Positions 61,700 through 64,000 of a stretch of 64,000 nt of DNA are shown here, piece after piece. A model generated the notes under the pieces. That model was not told the origin of the DNA, searched no databases, and saw nothing but the letters and a program-made list of their open reading frames with translations. Numbering within the stretch: the first letter of the stretch is position 1; each line of letters opens with the position of its first letter. Source of the stretch: Micropterus salmoides. Taxonomy: Eukaryota; Chordata; Actinopteri; Centrarchiformes; Centrarchidae. The DNA lies in NCBI RefSeq assembly GCF_014851395.1, contig NW_024041150.1, forward strand, positions 5,074,891 to 5,138,890. The letters are read 5' to 3'. The translations under genes were made by a program, and so were the position numbers.

Positions 61700-61982
61700 T
61701 TAAAAGCTTGAGTGGAGCAGAACAGTAGCCCTTGTTCCCGGCCGAGGTCGCGACCCCTCGCCCCGGGCCAAACCCGATACCCGGCCTGCCAGCTCGGCGG
61801 GGCAGTCCGCCTGAAAGATAAGGAAGTAGACCACCGGTAGTCCTGGTGTTACCCCTCACCCCAGGGCTGCCCCGGGGGTCAAACCCAGTGCGCCTCACCT
61901 TACTCACCTTCTGTCTTAAAATCTGGATTTCCACATTTCTCTCTTTGAATTCTTTATTCAGTCGCCTGAAATTGACATTCAT
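61700..61982 (-). CDS. Candidate small two-exon gene or 3' end of an unknown gene
   Basis: ATG at 61982 opens MNVNFRRLNKEFKERNVEIQ, a charged helix-like stretch (25 codons), up to a strong donor CAGAAG|GTGAGTAAG (last exon base 61908). After 97 nt an acceptor TATCTTTCAG (exon from 61810) allows 36 more codons, ending HSSF and TAA at 61702-61700, for 61 aa in all. Alternatively the first block is an internal exon, since ATTTCAG|GCG at 61967-61966 is itself a possible acceptor. The unspliced frame is also open for 125 codons to 61605. I recognise no family. The GC-rich second part could instead belong to a repeat. Confidence 0.28.
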
Positions 61983-62103
61983 TTTGTTACTGTTGCATCG
62001 GTTTGATCGTTACTTGCAGCAATGCTGTAAAAACAATTATATTATATACGTGGCAATGGGATCTCAGAGCAATCATAAACTTTTATTATGATAATTGACG
62101 ATT

Positions 62104-62588
62104 TTCTGTGGTGGAAAGTCACTCAATCACTTTTTACTCACTTCAACATTTTATGTTACCCTATACTTCTGCTTGAAGGTTTATAAAAAACAGCACATTG
62201 TCACAGATGAAACCAGCTGTTTCCAACCCTTTTGGTTCCTAAATAAACAGTGTGTGATCGGGGCCCCTCTCCATGTTTTAGATGTCTAACCTCATATTTT
62301 ACAACAAGAGCAAATTTTAGGAAAAGAAAGTCAAAAATATGAATTTGTGCATCAGAACTTTGTTTTACTTCCTTCCTCTCTCAATCAATCATCTGATGGC
62401 CAATCACATTTATCTGGTGTGGCTATGCAAGGGGCCCGACCCCTAGGACTGGACTAAACTGTGTATAAAAGTTTAATCGATCTCTACCTTGAGCAGCAGA
62501 ATGTTTACTTGTAATGTATTTTCACATTGATGTATTGGTACTTTTACTCAAGTATAATACCTGAATACTTCTTCCACAAGTGGCGGTG
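62104..62588. mobile_element. Probable hAT-derived element
   Basis: The ends tgtggtggaaagtcactc and gaatacttcttccacaagtgg resemble the inverted ends of a common fish family with acttttactcaagta motifs. Target duplication not established. Confidence 0.4.
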
Positions 62589-62662
62589 GGTAAAGATTTT
62601 CATGTTGAAAATGTAACGCCAGAACACCGTGAGCGAAGTGAGCGGACGCAAAGCCAACAGGT

Positions 62663-62704
<42 letters not shown>

Positions 62705-63099
62705 CCTCCCATGAGGCAGCTGCTGGTGACAGGTAGCAACTCAGATAAGAGGAGAAAGGAAGAGAGAATCAAAGAGACGAGGAGGAGGAGGAAAAGGTGG
62801 AGAAAGAGGGAGGTGAAGTGTGTTGGGGGGGGTGGACGACTGTGTGTGTCTCAATGGGTACTTGTGAATGTGAGTTTAAAATGATCAGCTTGAAGAAACC
62901 AGTATTCATAAGAGATAACAGGAATTAGACTCTTGAGCCAAACTGACAATATGCTGTATAAACAAGTCTATATGTGAAGTGATTGCTTTGAGGGTTTTTA
63001 GTCATTAGTCCGTGTTTAGCAGTTAATATTTGCACACATACGTATCATGGAAAGATCACGAATGTTCACATCACTTTTTAACACTCTGGCATAGTTTTT
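62589..63099. other. Intergenic with CA microsatellite
   Basis: A CA run lies at 62664-62703, followed by purine-rich sequence (62740-62835). No gene recognised. Confidence 0.4.
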
Positions 63100-63370
63100 G
63101 CATGCGTAAGGCTCTGCAACACATTGCAGTTTGGTTAGGTTTAGTCACCAAAACTTCTCAGGGTTTGGGTTAAAATAACTACTTACGCGAGTTAAATTAG
63201 GTAAGTAACGTAGCTAAAAAGGAATTGATGTTGACTTTTTGTTTCACGAGGGTGTAAGTCCGGTTTCTGACCCGGCCGTCTGACACATCCACCTCCACAC
63301 TCTGACTTTTTTTGTTATTTATACTAGGCCTACTTTTAGCGTTGACGCCCTGGGGATGAGAACAGGTTGT
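63100..63370 (-). repeat. Dispersed fish repeat, family A (copy 5, inverted, partial)
   Basis: The reverse complement carries gttctcatccccagggcgtc, cgtgaaacaaaaagtcaac, ctaatttaactcgcgtaagtag and aacctaaccaaactg. Confidence 0.6.
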
Positions 63371-63917
63371 CCAACTTGTTCTGATCAGATTTGTTGTTTG
63401 TTTGGTTTCTGATTCTCCTTTTTGAAACAAATTCATCATTCGACAAAATGTTTGTTCTTGAATGTTGAAATTTTGGATGAAACGTTACTTTTTCTGCATC
63501 GTCGATACCGTCTGTCTTGCTCTGACTCCGCGTCTTCGTCAGTGATGCTCCTGCTGCAGATTTGAGAGATACTGACTCTGCCAGCTCCTCGTCTGGACTC
63601 TTCACAGTGGTGAAAGCTGCCTTCTGGCTTCCCCCCCGGAAACTAAGAAAGTAGTACATCCTCAATTTTCTGGAAGATTTGCAACTTCAGGTAAATCTTT
63701 CATCATCTTACTACATAGAATTATTATTTTAAGGGTCACAGTCAATTCAAATCCGACCGTTGGGAATACTTAAATCTTAAATTTGGGTCTTTACTTTCAT
63801 TTCATCACATTAAACAAGATGTCATTTCTAAAAACATTATGTGATGACCCATATTACCTTGTTATCACCCTGTCGTGCGCTTTTTCCCCTCCCTCATTCA
63901 TCTTCTCTCGCCTCCAG

Positions 63918-64000
63918 GGAATGAGTGAAAACTTTCTCTCTTCCCTCCTGCTGCTCGGCTGCTCGTTGCAGTGTCGGGTTTCCAGGAAAGACGGTGTAAA
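63918..64000 (+). CDS. Candidate first coding exon of a secreted or membrane protein, cut by window edge
   Basis: A long pyrimidine tract ending tcgcctccag (AG at 63916-63917) precedes GGA and an ATG at 63921. The frame reads MSENFLSSLLLLGCSLQC then RVSRKDGV and is still open at the edge. The first 18 residues look like a signal peptide. A donor-like TTCAG|GTAAAT at 63690/63691 would give a 5'-UTR exon and a 227-nt intron. I cannot name a family from 26 residues. It could also be an internal exon or chance. Confidence 0.38.

Noticed and set aside
63333..63665. 109-codon minus-strand frame
   Set aside because: Its C-terminal part lies in repeat family A, and the rest is better explained as a plus-strand 5'-UTR exon.
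1..64000. CRISPR arrays, operons, rRNA or tRNA genes
   Set aside because: None seen; sequence is eukaryotic and the only tRNA-like match is a SINE.

Overview
The window looks like a draft-assembly piece of a teleost fish genome. It has two gaps of exactly 500 N, sparse intron-containing genes, long CA/GT microsatellites and many fish-type transposable elements: hAT elements with 8-bp target duplications, TTAA-flanked DNA elements, Rex1/L2-like LINE fragments and a tRNA-derived SINE.

Two genes are clear, both on the minus strand. At 889-4533 lies a two-exon fibroblast growth factor-binding protein gene. It encodes 237 aa with a signal peptide, eight cysteines in the mature chain and an FGFBP3-like C-terminus. 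Its 2.9-kb phase-2 intron contains an old hAT-like element. At 19978-21468 lies an intact, single-coding-exon D1-class dopamine receptor of 496 aa. Its tail matches the D1C (drd6) subtype that mammals lack. FGFBP1/2 and DRD5 are neighbours on human 4p, so an FGFBP3-like gene next to D1C would fit a shared ancestral paralogon (inference).

The most unusual locus is 20036-23600. The last 557 bp of the receptor reading frame and a 532-bp upstream segment recur in tandem upstream of the gene. The second unit lacks the middle 1.38 kb, so it holds only a broken TM6-to-tail receptor fragment. I found one base difference by eye over about 1.1 kb, so this is a very recent duplication or an assembly (haplotype) artefact. 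A 20-bp-arm hairpin upstream of the receptor was copied with it.

From 24 to 60 kb I recognise no host gene with confidence. The stretch is a mosaic: hAT elements (49637-50557, and 23746-24379 just before it), an inverted pair of TTAA elements (39380-40027 and 52709-53433), a DNA transposon nested inside another repeat (46962-47565), a 226-bp foldback (32122-32347), LINE fragments (26.4-27.9, 33.4-33.9, 56.0-58.4 and 60.7-61.2 kb) and simple repeats. Near the right end are two weak gene candidates: a spliceable 61-aa frame on the minus strand (61700-61982), and on the plus strand a 5'-UTR donor, an acceptor and an ATG opening a signal-peptide-like frame that runs off the window (63918-64000).
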